Source: UBA2199 sp964628035 (GTDB lineage: Bacteria > Acidobacteriota > Aminicenantia > UBA2199). Taken from it: 64,000 nt of DNA. The stretch spans positions 372,001-436,000 of the forward strand of contig CAZVPI010000001.1 of the NCBI GenBank assembly GCA_964628035.1. Direction: 5' to 3'. This document shows, piece by piece, positions 25,159 to 35,591 of the stretch (its first letter is position 1; each line of letters opens with the position of its first letter). Position numbers and translations under genes: made by a program. The notes beneath the pieces were generated by a model that searched no databases, had not been told where the DNA came from, and saw only the letters and a program-made list of their open reading frames with translations.

Positions 25159-28100
25159 ATGCAGAAAAAAATAAAATTCATTATAATCCAAATGACTTTT
25201 CTTCTTGCGATTAATCTAAACGCCGAAAGCGGGGTTTTTGATCGATGCGGCTTTATTGTCGAGCATGGAATGCATGGTGCGGTTCCAGAGGAGAACATTG
25301 ATCTTTTCACTGGCAACCTAACTTTAAAGAATCTTGATATTCATCTTCCTGGCCCTAATGGCTTTGATTTGAATATTTGGAGAGTATACAATTCAAAAGT
25401 ATTAAAAGATCGATTTCCTGGCACTAGTTGGGGCATCCAGCAAGAACCATATTCTTGGGTAGGATTCGGCTGGTCAATGCATATGGGAAGGCTCCACGGT
25501 ATCAATACCGAAACCCCGGTTGTCGAATATCCTGATGGGCGCTGGGAAACAGCCTATCATGACATCAATGATTATTCTGTATTTATCACCAGGGACTTTG
25601 CTAAGTTGGACAAATCGGATTGGAAACTCTATTTCAAAGACGGCACTATTTGGACTTTCGGTGCATTAGCCAATATTGACTACGGCAATATGGTCATCGA
25701 GCAAGTGCGAGTTGTGACTAGAATTACAAATTCTTATGGTCATCACATCGATATTGCCTATGATGCTTCCGGGTCGCCGTGTATGAGTTCAATCACTGAC
25801 AGTATGGGGCGTATTGTTACTTTTATGACTGATTCTTCAGCACACAAGTTAGAATATATAAAGGTGCGGAATGCAACTGGAGAAAACGTATATTATTCCT
25901 ATTCTGTTGGAGCATTCAGCAATGGGTATTATAGGTTAAATAAATATGATCCTCCGGAATTAAACGAGGTCGAATACTTTTATGGGAGCGGCGTATCATC
26001 GAATTGGGAGTTGGTCGCAGTCAACACCAGTTATGGCGGCCGCATGGAATATGAATATGCCGACCATACATTTTACTATTACACCTATGCCCTCTCAACG
26101 AAAGTGGTGCAAGCAAAAAGTATCAAGTTTAGCTCAAGTTCTGACTTAAGGAATTGGAGCTATTCCTATCCCTCCTATTACAATGTAGATTATGGGACTG
26201 TCGAAATTGATGGCCCAACATTTGATTCAACCGTCACGTATCATGCTTATGATGAGGATGCTCCTTGGCGAATTGGGCTGTTAAAAGAAAAGACTGCGGA
26301 AGATGGAAGTTACACAGAACAATATGAATGGAGCTTCAAAACAATATCAACTACTGAGTTGTATATTTTTAATGTTCCCATTGGGAAAGCTGCTGCCCCA
26401 TTGATAAAAAAGAAAAAAAACTATCAGTTGGGTGACGCAGATATCACTGAGGAGTTTCTTTACGAAAGAACCGAAACAACTAGATATGGACTTCCAACCA
26501 AGATTAAAATATACGGCAATGACAATCTGATAAATTACAAGGAACTTATATATTTCTTTGAATCCACGCCTTCGTTTAAAACCGATCATATGCTGGATTA
26601 TATTAAATACGAAACAATCAGAAATAGTACGGGCATGAAGACGAAGGAAGTCATATATGCCTATTACAGCAATGGCGCTATCGACTCAATAAAAAAACTG
26701 AGAGAAGGAACAACATATTTAACGTGGGACTACGGATATTCAAGCTCTAATCCCAATTCTATAACCATTACGATTAATTTGCCGGGTGATGGAGGCACCG
26801 AGACATGGATATATAAATATGGAGTGCTTTCAAAAATCGAACGCCCTACTTTCACGGAACTATCGCGCACGATTTCAGCATATAACAGCGCCATCTTGTC
26901 TGAAACCAATCAACATGGCGGGCTGATGGGATTCACCTATGACAATCTCGGTCGCATCACCAAAATTGAAATGCCTAGCGGGTTCAATGACGTTATGGCT
27001 ACTTGGTATGACACCAATGTCATCGTCACTCAGGGAAATCACAAGATTCATAAATATTGGGATGGAATGGGTCGGAATACGGGACATGAAGAAACGGGTG
27101 ATGGGATTGTTCTGTATTATCGGAAATCGTTGGATTCAGAGGGGAGAATTATTGGTGAAAGCAAGGGGAGCACGGCGATTGATGTTGATTATGATTATGT
27201 GCTAAGCGCAGCTGGAACAATAAAAAAAATCACCGATCCTCGTGGGAAAATAACTAATATCACGTTGGCTGCAGACAAAAAAACCATTGTTGATCCAAAT
27301 GGCAACGATACGATTCTTGAGTACAATCACTTGCCTGGATTGGTAACGAAGCTCACTGATGCGGCGGGAAAAATCGCCATATATTCTTATGATGGGGCTG
27401 GGCGCTTGATAAACACAACATTCAACTCAAGCCGTACCCAATCATATGTTTATAATGGGTTGGATCAGGTTGTTGCAGAGAGCCACCCAGAAACGGGTTC
27501 GATTAAATATTTTTACGACACTGAAAGCAATCTGGCCGCCAAAACATGGGGCACAACCGAATTATCCTATACATACAATTCATCCAATCAAATAGAAACT
27601 GAAAATTCAGAAGATGAAAACATATTGTTTTTATTTGACTCGAGAGGAAGAGTGTCTGGTGTCACTAGCAGCTTGGGATGGGCAAAGAGCTCGATTACTT
27701 ACAACTCCTTGGGCGCGATAGCTAGCGAAACTATATCCATCCCCGGTCTTAGCGCAAAAATCATCTCGTATTCATATGATGCCAATAACCAGTTGAATCA
27801 AATCACATATCCGGATGGGAAAAAGGTTGTTTGCTCAAACAATGGCTTGAACATGCCGGAGACTGTTGCGTTCAATGGAAACACAATTGTAAATTCGGCA
27901 ACATATGGAATCAACAAGCAGCCGACATCACTCACAATGAGTGCCAACGGTACAGTCTATTCTGCCACATATAATAACATTGGGGGCATTCTGAGTGCGA
28001 ATCTGAATAGGGGAAGTTCAAGCCTGTACAATGCCAGTTATGCATATGATGGAGTGGGAAACATCACCGCACTGAACAATGCTATCCCCCGCCTCAATGC

Positions 28101-31100
28101 CGCCTTTTCCTATGATAACTGCAATCGCCTTGTAGGGGCATCATACACTCCTTCTGGAGTCGGTCGAGTCAATAATTTTGTTTACACTTATGATCCATAT
28201 GGGAACCTGACGCAGGCAAAGGAGAATGGGGCAACTGCTTTTTCTGCGAGTTATTCACCCAAAAATCAGATAAGCGGGTATATTTACGATAGCCGGGGCA
28301 ATCTTTTATCCTCCTCTCTATATAATTATAGTTGGGATCATCGTAACCGCCTTGAACTGATCACAAACAAGATAAATGGCGAAGCGGAAGGAAACTTTCT
28401 ATATGACGAAAGGGGAATGCGCATGAAAGCCGTAAGGCCGATTGCATCAAGTGTGACCGTTTTGGCTCCCAATGGTGAAGAGAATTTGGTATTGGGATCC
28501 GTCCAAAATATCACTTGGAGCAGCGTAAATGTGACAGCAAATATCACTATAGAATTGCTCCAAAATGACGTGCCTGTTGGGATTATCGCAGAGAATATTC
28601 CTATTGATGTTGGCTCTTACGCTTGGACGGTCGGACAGCACTCAGGTGGTACTGCTCCAGCTGGAACAGGATATTGCATTCAAATCAGGGCCGTTGATGG
28701 AAACTGCAGCGATAAAAGTGATGAGGTATTCACTATTCAACCGCCTAGATTGACGGTGGTATCCCCTAATGACGGAGAAAGCTATCTGATGGCGACACAA
28801 CAAAATATAATATGGAATGTTTCAGGGACAGTAGGTAATGTGCGGTTGGTACTCTTCAAGGGTGAAAGCAAAATAGGTGATATTGTTTCTGGCCTCCCAC
28901 CCGATCAGGGAAGCTATTCGTGGAAAGTGGGCAGTTACAGCGGTGGAATGACACCTGTTGGAACTGACTATCGCATAAAAGTGGCTGATAATTATGGTAA
29001 TAGTGATTACAGCGACAACTATTTTTCAATAACGGCGCCTCCGGGTCTGATGATTACTTCACCCAACGGAGGCGAGTCTTGGGAGTTAGGGGAGCAGAAG
29101 GCGATATCCTGGACAGCGAATGGCATATCCACTAATGTACGGCTAGTGTTGTTTGAAGAAGGAAACAAGGTAGGCACGATTGTGACGGGCCTAATGCCTG
29201 ATCAGGGGAGTTATCTTTGGACTGTGGGAAATCATGAAAGCGGCACGATCAGTGCCGGATCGAATTATTTCATTAAGGTAGCTGACACTAGTGAGAATAG
29301 TGATATGAGTGATACTCCTTTTTCGATCATTGCCGAAGAAGGATTAAGGATTACATCGCCCAGTGGCGGTGAAAACTGGGAAGCAGGCTCAATTCAGCAT
29401 ATTACGTGGAAAGGCGGCAAGAAGATCAGAGAGTTAAGGATCGAATACTCAACTGACTTGGGCAGTTCATATCGATTGATTGATGGCCACGCGCCAAATA
29501 CTGAAATGTACGCATGGCAAGTGCCGAACATTCTATCTGGGCACTGTTTGATCCGGATAAGTGATGCTGAGGGCCAGTTGGCTATGGAAAACTCCATCTT
29601 GGACTGTGAGTTTAAAATATCTCTGAAAGGTGGAGGAACGACTTCGTTAGCGCCATTGATTTCTTTTGGATTTGCGCAATTGGGAAACCCTACATTTCTC
29701 ACGAAAAGAAATGTCCCCTTGCTGACACTGAGCCACTCAGAACTCTCAGACGAATACACTCTCGCTTTCGGGGATCATAGACATGAACTTCCAAAAAGTA
29801 TGTCGCCATTTGAAAGGAATCGACAGATCGAGATACAATGGGATTGGATGCAGGGTCTAGGGACGGTGTATTACGATCGAGAACCGGTTATGCGAGAAGT
29901 TTCCTTGTTGCCTGTAACAGATTCGGATTTTTGTCCCGGCTTGATCTTGAAAGCTGGAGACGGCATTGAGACCCTACGCGTGGATGATTGCAAAGTAAGC
30001 TTAGTGTTTAAAAAAAGTCTCATGTCCGATCGAAACAACCCTTCCGCATCGGATGTAATGATAGATGATAATACTTGTGGCATGTCATGCCAGATGGTGC
30101 TTGATGATTTTGAATCATACCTAACGAATGAATCTCTTATGAAAGGGGGATGGACTGCTGCATTATTAAAAAAAAGGCCTGAATCGCAAGACGAAGAATA
30201 TGTGATTTACCAAGATGAATTCACAGCCGGCATGATTGTCGAGAATCAGGCTCCGATCTTCGGAATGCAATCGGTCAAGGCAATCATACCCTCAAATTCA
30301 GTACTCACTATAAACAAGTCGATTTCTTGGCCCGAGCGGTTGCCGTTAGCCATCTCCACCAAGCCGTTCGCCATTGTTCCCCTGGCTAGACGGTTCGATA
30401 GGCCAAGGAGAGGTATGCCGCAGATGCACGATTCTTCTGACCTGCATCGTGAAGATGATAATGAGCCAAATTTGCGCGGCCCGCATGCGGCAGTTCCCGC
30501 AACCGTTCCGCCCGTGCGCACCACTCTCTATGATACGATGTACTACATACACACCCATGATGGAAGGTTGCTGGCCGAGTATGACGACACCGGGGCCTGT
30601 GTGAGAGACTACATTTACTTTGGCAATCGCTTAATTGCGGAGTGTCAACCCTCCACCAACAAAACCTACTACTACACTGCCGATCAGATCAACTCCGTCA
30701 GGATTGTCACCGACAGCTCCGGATCTTTGGTTTACTCCACAATATTCGATCCTTATGGGGGGCAGCAGAAAATATGGGTAAGTACCTTCCAGCCGTTCCT
30801 AGAGTTCTCCGGCAAGGAGCGGGAGAGAAATAGCGGACTGGATTATTTCGGCGCCAGATACTTTAATCATGGCAACTATAGGTTCATATCGGTGGATCCA
30901 GTGATCAATAAAAGCGATGCTCTGACCAATCCCCAGTTGTGGAACATGTATGCATACTGCCGAAACAATCCCGTGACTTTCTATGATCCAAACGGGAAGA
31001 CAGAAATTATCATCACGATAAGCCGTACAGGTGCTAACTCGACTAGAACTCTAGGCACAATGTCTGTGGCCAACAACACAAATAATTCAACACTTTCTCT

Positions 31101-31446
31101 TTATACGCTTGAGCTTCCTGACAGCAACAATCAAGCGAATACAAGTCGAATCAATGCTGACTCATATGATGCAGAAACATGGGAGAGCCCAACTCATGGA
31201 AATGTTGTAAAATTGGAGGATAAGAACAACCGGACGAATATCCTGATACATCCAGGGAACACTGCAGATGATACCAAAGGATGTATTTTGCCTGGCACCG
31301 GGCAGACGGAAAGCAAGGTGACAGGTAGCAAGGCGGCACGGAACCAAATTATTAATTACATAAACAATATAAAAAACATCGATAGCTCCAGTAACCAGGC
31401 AACCACAATAAAAGTTGTAATTAATGATCCCGCGAGCGAAAAATAA
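25159..31446 (+). CDS. Giant secreted RHS/YD-repeat protein with KNH-like insert and C-terminal toxin-like domain
   Basis: 2095 residues. MQKKIKFIIIQMTFLLAINL-NA is a signal peptide, and TGGAGGAA precedes the ATG. The N-terminal ~330 residues resemble the entry of RHS shells (GHHIDIAYDASGSPCMSSIT). YD repeats run to about 1090 (ITDPRGKITNIT, YSYDGAGRLINTTF, FLYDERGMRMKAV). Four KNH-like Ig repeats, each ~99 residues, start near 1097, 1197, 1296 and 1395 (SPNGGESWELG type), followed by an unrecognised region to ~1785. The RHS end is then resumed (ADQINSVRIVTDSSGSLVYS, LDYFGARYFNHGNYRFISVD, NMYAYCRNNPVTFYDPNGK). The variable tail 1948-2095 has H2031-P-G2033-N and G-C2042-I, resembling DUF5675. 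Toxic activity is inferred. Confidence 0.85.
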   Translation: MQKKIKFIIIQMTFLLAINLNAESGVFDRCGFIVEHGMHGAVPEENIDLFTGNLTLKNLDIHLPGPNGFDLNIWRVYNSKVLKDRFPGTSWGIQQEPYSWVGFGWSMHMGRLHGINTETPVVEYPDGRWETAYHDINDYSVFITRDFAKLDKSDWKLYFKDGTIWTFGALANIDYGNMVIEQVRVVTRITNSYGHHIDIAYDASGSPCMSSITDSMGRIVTFMTDSSAHKLEYIKVRNATGENVYYSYSVGAFSNGYYRLNKYDPPELNEVEYFYGSGVSSNWELVAVNTSYGGRMEYEYADHTFYYYTYALSTKVVQAKSIKFSSSSDLRNWSYSYPSYYNVDYGTVEIDGPTFDSTVTYHAYDEDAPWRIGLLKEKTAEDGSYTEQYEWSFKTISTTELYIFNVPIGKAAAPLIKKKKNYQLGDADITEEFLYERTETTRYGLPTKIKIYGNDNLINYKELIYFFESTPSFKTDHMLDYIKYETIRNSTGMKTKEVIYAYYSNGAIDSIKKLREGTTYLTWDYGYSSSNPNSITITINLPGDGGTETWIYKYGVLSKIERPTFTELSRTISAYNSAILSETNQHGGLMGFTYDNLGRITKIEMPSGFNDVMATWYDTNVIVTQGNHKIHKYWDGMGRNTGHEETGDGIVLYYRKSLDSEGRIIGESKGSTAIDVDYDYVLSAAGTIKKITDPRGKITNITLAADKKTIVDPNGNDTILEYNHLPGLVTKLTDAAGKIAIYSYDGAGRLINTTFNSSRTQSYVYNGLDQVVAESHPETGSIKYFYDTESNLAAKTWGTTELSYTYNSSNQIETENSEDENILFLFDSRGRVSGVTSSLGWAKSSITYNSLGAIASETISIPGLSAKIISYSYDANNQLNQITYPDGKKVVCSNNGLNMPETVAFNGNTIVNSATYGINKQPTSLTMSANGTVYSATYNNIGGILSANLNRGSSSLYNASYAYDGVGNITALNNAIPRLNAAFSYDNCNRLVGASYTPSGVGRVNNFVYTYDPYGNLTQAKENGATAFSASYSPKNQISGYIYDSRGNLLSSSLYNYSWDHRNRLELITNKINGEAEGNFLYDERGMRMKAVRPIASSVTVLAPNGEENLVLGSVQNITWSSVNVTANITIELLQNDVPVGIIAENIPIDVGSYAWTVGQHSGGTAPAGTGYCIQIRAVDGNCSDKSDEVFTIQPPRLTVVSPNDGESYLMATQQNIIWNVSGTVGNVRLVLFKGESKIGDIVSGLPPDQGSYSWKVGSYSGGMTPVGTDYRIKVADNYGNSDYSDNYFSITAPPGLMITSPNGGESWELGEQKAISWTANGISTNVRLVLFEEGNKVGTIVTGLMPDQGSYLWTVGNHESGTISAGSNYFIKVADTSENSDMSDTPFSIIAEEGLRITSPSGGENWEAGSIQHITWKGGKKIRELRIEYSTDLGSSYRLIDGHAPNTEMYAWQVPNILSGHCLIRISDAEGQLAMENSILDCEFKISLKGGGTTSLAPLISFGFAQLGNPTFLTKRNVPLLTLSHSELSDEYTLAFGDHRHELPKSMSPFERNRQIEIQWDWMQGLGTVYYDREPVMREVSLLPVTDSDFCPGLILKAGDGIETLRVDDCKVSLVFKKSLMSDRNNPSASDVMIDDNTCGMSCQMVLDDFESYLTNESLMKGGWTAALLKKRPESQDEEYVIYQDEFTAGMIVENQAPIFGMQSVKAIIPSNSVLTINKSISWPERLPLAISTKPFAIVPLARRFDRPRRGMPQMHDSSDLHREDDNEPNLRGPHAAVPATVPPVRTTLYDTMYYIHTHDGRLLAEYDDTGACVRDYIYFGNRLIAECQPSTNKTYYYTADQINSVRIVTDSSGSLVYSTIFDPYGGQQKIWVSTFQPFLEFSGKERERNSGLDYFGARYFNHGNYRFISVDPVINKSDALTNPQLWNMYAYCRNNPVTFYDPNGKTEIIITISRTGANSTRTLGTMSVANNTNNSTLSLYTLELPDSNNQANTSRINADSYDAETWESPTHGNVVKLEDKNNRTNILIHPGNTADDTKGCILPGTGQTESKVTGSKAARNQIINYINNIKNIDSSSNQATTIKVVINDPASEK

Positions 31447-31459
31447 AAAGGGGCGACAT

Positions 31460-31891
31460 ATGAAAAGGTTTCTTGTTGTTGTAATGTTTGTTTTATCGAG
31501 TGTTGTGTTTATCTCGTGCAGCCTATTTTCCGAGCCTGATAAAAAAAGAATTGAGTGCCTGCTTGAGGTGGTTGAACAGGCTTGGAAAAAGCGAGATGGA
31601 GGCGCGGTATCAATAGTGAATACTGCTATAGTCGAGCTCATGGTGCTGGCGCCGAGAGAAACAATTGAGTGGATGTCATCAAAAGTGGAGATCGAAAAGG
31701 AATTGATTTCAGAATGGCAATATCTTGTTTTTACAGATCATTCGGGAGAGAAGCGCGAAAAATTAAGTGAAATGAAGATGGCGCTACTGGAATCACTACA
31801 AGGTGTTAATTTTAAAAAAAAGGAGATGAACCGTCTAAAAAAAAGATTGGCCGACAGCCTAAAAAAGATTCAAATAAGAGCGATTGACTAG
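31460..31891 (+). CDS. Small lipoprotein, putative immunity protein of the RHS toxin
   Basis: A 143-residue protein of no recognised family. MKRFLVVVMFVLSSVVFISCS ends in a lipobox-like VFISC, so it should be a membrane-anchored periplasmic lipoprotein. The mature part is helical and charged (EAWKKRDG-like and Lys-rich C-terminus). It starts 13 bases after the RHS stop with an AGGGG ribosome-binding site and shares the low GC content. Immunity genes sit in exactly this place after polymorphic toxin genes. The function is inferred from position only. Confidence 0.6.
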   Translation: MKRFLVVVMFVLSSVVFISCSLFSEPDKKRIECLLEVVEQAWKKRDGGAVSIVNTAIVELMVLAPRETIEWMSSKVEIEKELISEWQYLVFTDHSGEKREKLSEMKMALLESLQGVNFKKKEMNRLKKRLADSLKKIQIRAID

Positions 31892-32338
31892 CACATGGAA
31901 GAACTAGCTTGTTTTAAAAGGGGAGAGGTGTGCTTTATAAGTTCCTGGAAATGTTGCCGAATCTGTTGTCCACCTTGAGCCGAGTCCGACCGTTGGCATG
32001 CCGATAGGATCTTTTGAGCCTCCTGCACCGCATGCTAATGTGGTTTGCCTTTGAACACACGCCGAGTACTAGGAGTTTTAAACAATCAGGAACAATTATG
32101 AACCCGGCGAATACTTAAACATCAGTGCTGTAGATGAGGCTCCATGTACCACACTCAACGTTGAAAGTCACTTTCCTATAGGCTCTAGTGCCCGTTGATG
32201 CAAAGGTTGTGAAGACAGAGAGCATTGCATTTGCGTTTGACTCCGGGGTTCAGTTTACCATGGCGATCAGCACCTGATCAGGAATCCCCAGTAACCAAGC
32301 ATCAGCCCCAACGTGGAACCTTCGATATACAGATGAGG

Positions 32339-32430
32339 TTCCACGTGCCACGTACCAAGTGCCACGTTGACATCCAATTCCCGAATAGGGGATTTGGCTT
32401 TGAACTTGGTACATGGTACGTGGTACCTTG
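32339..32430. repeat. Inverted pair of heptamer arrays (CCACGTG type)
   Basis: TTCCACG TGCCACG TACCAAG TGCCACG TTGACAT (32339-32373) and, in opposite orientation, AACTTGG TACATGG TACGTGG TACCTTG (32403-32430). The complement of the second reads CAAGGTA CCACGTA CCATGTA CCAAGTT, the same family. Confidence 0.75.
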
Positions 32431-32473
32431 AAGGCCCGACGTGTCTTCCAGCTGCTGACAGGAATTTTCCAGG

Positions 32474-32521
32474 GCTGTTGCCTTACGCCGTACGCCTTAC
32501 GCCGTCCGCCTTACGCCGAGT
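32474..32521. repeat. GCC-heptamer array downstream of pckA
   Basis: GCTGTT then GCCTTAC GCCGTAC GCCTTAC GCCGTCC GCCTTAC GCCGAGT, followed by TC. The order and the terminal GCCGAGTTC match the 62-bp repeats near 36.7 kb. It ends 10 bases before the pckA stop codon on the opposite strand. Confidence 0.8.
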
Positions 32522-32531
32522 TCTCCCAGTT

Positions 32532-34175
32532 CTATGCTCCCGGGCACTGTCGGCAGACCGCCTGCGGCAGGCCCTTGCTGCCGTACACCTTGTCGAACTG
32601 GGCCTTGAACTCCCCGGCCAGCTTCTGGGCGCGGGCGGCGAAGGCCTCGGGGTCCTTCCAGGTGTTGCGCGGCTGCAGGATCTCGTCGGCGACGCCGGGG
32701 CAGGTGAGCGGGACGCTGATGTGGAAGGTCTTGTCCTCGACGAACTCGGCCTTGTCCAGCTCGCCGTCCAGCACGGCCTTGATGATGGCGCGGGTGACAT
32801 GGATGTCCATGCGCCGGCCCACGCCGTAGGGGCCGCCGCTCCAGCCGGTGTTGACCAGGTAGACGCGGGTCTTGTGCTTCTTGATCTTCTGTCCCAGCAG
32901 CGAGGCGTAATCGTTGGGATTGCGCGGCATGAACGGCTGGCCGAAGAAGCGGGAGAAGGTCGACACCGGCTCGACGATGCCGGTCTCGGTGCCGGCCAGC
33001 TTGGAGGTGTAGCCCATGAGGAACCAGAACATGGCCTGGTCCTGGTCCAGCCTGGCCACCGGCGGCAGCACGCCGTTGGCGTCGGCGGTGAGGAAGACGA
33101 TGGTCCGGGGATGGCGGCCGCGGGACGACTTCTTGACGCTGGGCAGGAACGAAAGGGGGTACGAGCCGCGCGAATTCTCGATCAGCCGCGAGTCGTTGAA
33201 GTCGAAGCTGCCGTCGGGGTACATCAGGGCGTTCTCGACGATGGCGCCGTGCTGGAGATAGGGGGCGCGGTGCATGATGGCGGCGTGGATCTGCGGCTCC
33301 TTGGCCGGGTTGAGGTGGATCAGCTTGGCGTAGCAGCCGAACTCGAAATTGGCGATGCCGTGGCGGCTCCAGCCGTGCTCGTCGTCGCCCAGCAGCAGCC
33401 GCTCGGGATCGGCCGACAGGGTCGTCTTGCCGGTCCCGGAGAGCCCCAGGAACAGGGCGAGGTCGCCCTGCCGCCCCTCGTTGGCCGAGGCGTGCAGCGG
33501 CAGGATGCCGTCCCTGGGCAGCAGGTAGTTCATGACCGTGAACATCAGTTTTTTCACGCTGCCCATGTAGGCCGAGCCGATGATGACGCCCAGGCGGTTC
33601 GCGAAATCCATGGCCACCACCATGTCGGATGCCGTGCCGTCGGGCAGCTTGCGCAGCCGGCCGAAGTAGCGCGCCTTGTCCAGCTTGTCGGCTGGGAAAG
33701 CCAGCAGGGTGAACGGCCGCTCGTGGTAGATGCTGCGGCCGATGTCCTTGGGCGCGGGGCGGAACATGGTGAGGGTGAACAGGGCGGTGATGGCCTTGTC
33801 GCTGATCGTGCGCACCGGCAGGGCGTAGCGGCTGTCGGCGCCCACGACGCGGTCGGTGACGTACAGGCGCTCCTTGCCGCGGGCCAGGTTCAGGGCGTCC
33901 TCCAGGATCATGTCGAAGGTGGCCGGGTCCAGGGGCAGGTTGTTGGGCGACTCCCAGTCGATCTCGTTCTCGATCTCGGCGCGGCGGACGGTCAGGGTGT
34001 CCTTGGGGCTGCGCCCGGTCGACTCGATGCGCGTCCAGGTGGCCAGGGCGCCGTTGGCGCTGACCAGCGCCTCGCGGTTGCGCACCGTCTCCTTGATCAG
34101 CTGGCGGCGGCCGGGGTTGAGCCGCACCCCCTCCTTCCCCTCCAGCACGCGGTTCAGTTCCTCCATGAATTTCAT
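32532..34175 (-). CDS. pckA: Phosphoenolpyruvate carboxykinase (ATP)
   Basis: It interconverts oxaloacetate plus ATP and PEP plus CO2 plus ADP, for gluconeogenesis or, in anaerobes, PEP carboxylation. The 547 residues include GLSGTGKTTLSADPERLLLG (P-loop and Mg-binding), LPLHASANEGRQGDLALFLG, and GRHPRTIVFLTADANGVLPP, all ATP-type. Start ATG 34175 has AAGGAGAAA, and the promoter is 27 bases upstream. The C-terminal end is Cys-rich (VCRQCPGA) and runs up to the heptamer array. Confidence 0.95.
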   Translation of the reverse strand: MKFMEELNRVLEGKEGVRLNPGRRQLIKETVRNREALVSANGALATWTRIESTGRSPKDTLTVRRAEIENEIDWESPNNLPLDPATFDMILEDALNLARGKERLYVTDRVVGADSRYALPVRTISDKAITALFTLTMFRPAPKDIGRSIYHERPFTLLAFPADKLDKARYFGRLRKLPDGTASDMVVAMDFANRLGVIIGSAYMGSVKKLMFTVMNYLLPRDGILPLHASANEGRQGDLALFLGLSGTGKTTLSADPERLLLGDDEHGWSRHGIANFEFGCYAKLIHLNPAKEPQIHAAIMHRAPYLQHGAIVENALMYPDGSFDFNDSRLIENSRGSYPLSFLPSVKKSSRGRHPRTIVFLTADANGVLPPVARLDQDQAMFWFLMGYTSKLAGTETGIVEPVSTFSRFFGQPFMPRNPNDYASLLGQKIKKHKTRVYLVNTGWSGGPYGVGRRMDIHVTRAIIKAVLDGELDKAEFVEDKTFHISVPLTCPGVADEILQPRNTWKDPEAFAARAQKLAGEFKAQFDKVYGSKGLPQAVCRQCPGA

Positions 34176-34201
34176 GGCTTTCTCCTTTTGTTAAGGGCTA
34201 A

Positions 34202-34230
34202 ATTATAGCGATTTGCCGCCGGAAATGCAA
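34202..34230 (-). promoter_or_regulatory. pckA promoter
   Basis: TTGCAT (34230-34225), 17 bases and TATAAT (34207-34202) on the minus strand. It is divergent from, and 21 bases away from, the rpmE promoter. Confidence 0.75.
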
Positions 34231-34251
34231 CGGGACGCTCGCGCGGGCCAT

Positions 34252-34281
34252 TTGACAGCCGGCGGCGAACCATGCTACAAT
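34252..34281 (+). promoter_or_regulatory. rpmE-prfA-prmC promoter
   Basis: Perfect TTGACA (34252-34257), 18-base spacer, TACAAT (34276-34281). The short leader carries GGAGG (34292-34296) before ATG 34301. Confidence 0.8.
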
Positions 34282-34300
34282 CGGAGCCTGTGGAGGCACC

Positions 34301-34487
34301 ATGAAGAAAGACATCCATCCCAAATATATGGATTGCACGGTGGTCTGCGCCTGCGGCAACACCTTCAAGACCCGTTCCACCCTGCCCAAGATCGAGGTCG
34401 AGATCTGTTCTTCCTGCCATCCTTTCTTCACCGGCAAGCAAAAGTACGTCGACACCGAGGGCCGGATCGAGAAGTTCAAGAAAAAGT

Positions 34488-34507
<20 letters not shown>
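34301..34507 (+). CDS. rpmE: Ribosomal protein L31, zinc-binding form
   Basis: A 68-residue protein of the large ribosomal subunit. MKKDIHPKYMDCTVVCACG and CSSCHPFFTGKQKYVDTEGR are characteristic. The four cysteines (C-x-C and CxxC) make it the zinc-containing type, usually replaced by the zinc-free paralogue in starvation. It overlaps prfA by 20 bases, the conserved rpmE-prfA-prmC order. Confidence 0.96.

Positions 34508-35590
<1,083 letters not shown>

Positions 35591-35591
<1 letters not shown>

Larger units (their letters stand above)
24747..32338. other. AT-rich island carrying an RHS gene and a lipoprotein gene
   Basis: Base composition falls sharply, for example 23 G/C of 60 in the line at 26341 against 42 of 60 at 12001. 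No transposase, integrase, tRNA or clear direct repeats mark its ends. It is bounded by the ABC exporter on the left and heptamer arrays plus pckA on the right. AT-rich composition is common for RHS/polymorphic toxin genes. Confidence 0.7.
31892..32531. other. 640-base gene-free region with repeat arrays and a possible gene remnant
   Basis: No intact gene. 31934-32050 reads as 37 stop-free codons ending at a TGA (includes PTVGMPIGSFEPPAPHANVV) without a start, possibly a fragment of a former downstream cassette. From 32339 three heptamer arrays occupy most of the sequence up to pckA. Confidence 0.4.

Noticed and set aside
25026..25316. Minus-strand 96-codon frame over the RHS start
   Set aside because: AT-rich chance frame overlapping the RHS signal peptide and ribosome-binding site.
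24747..32338. Prophage or transposon
   Set aside because: No integrase, transposase, terminal inverted repeats, phage structural genes or target-site duplication can be seen.
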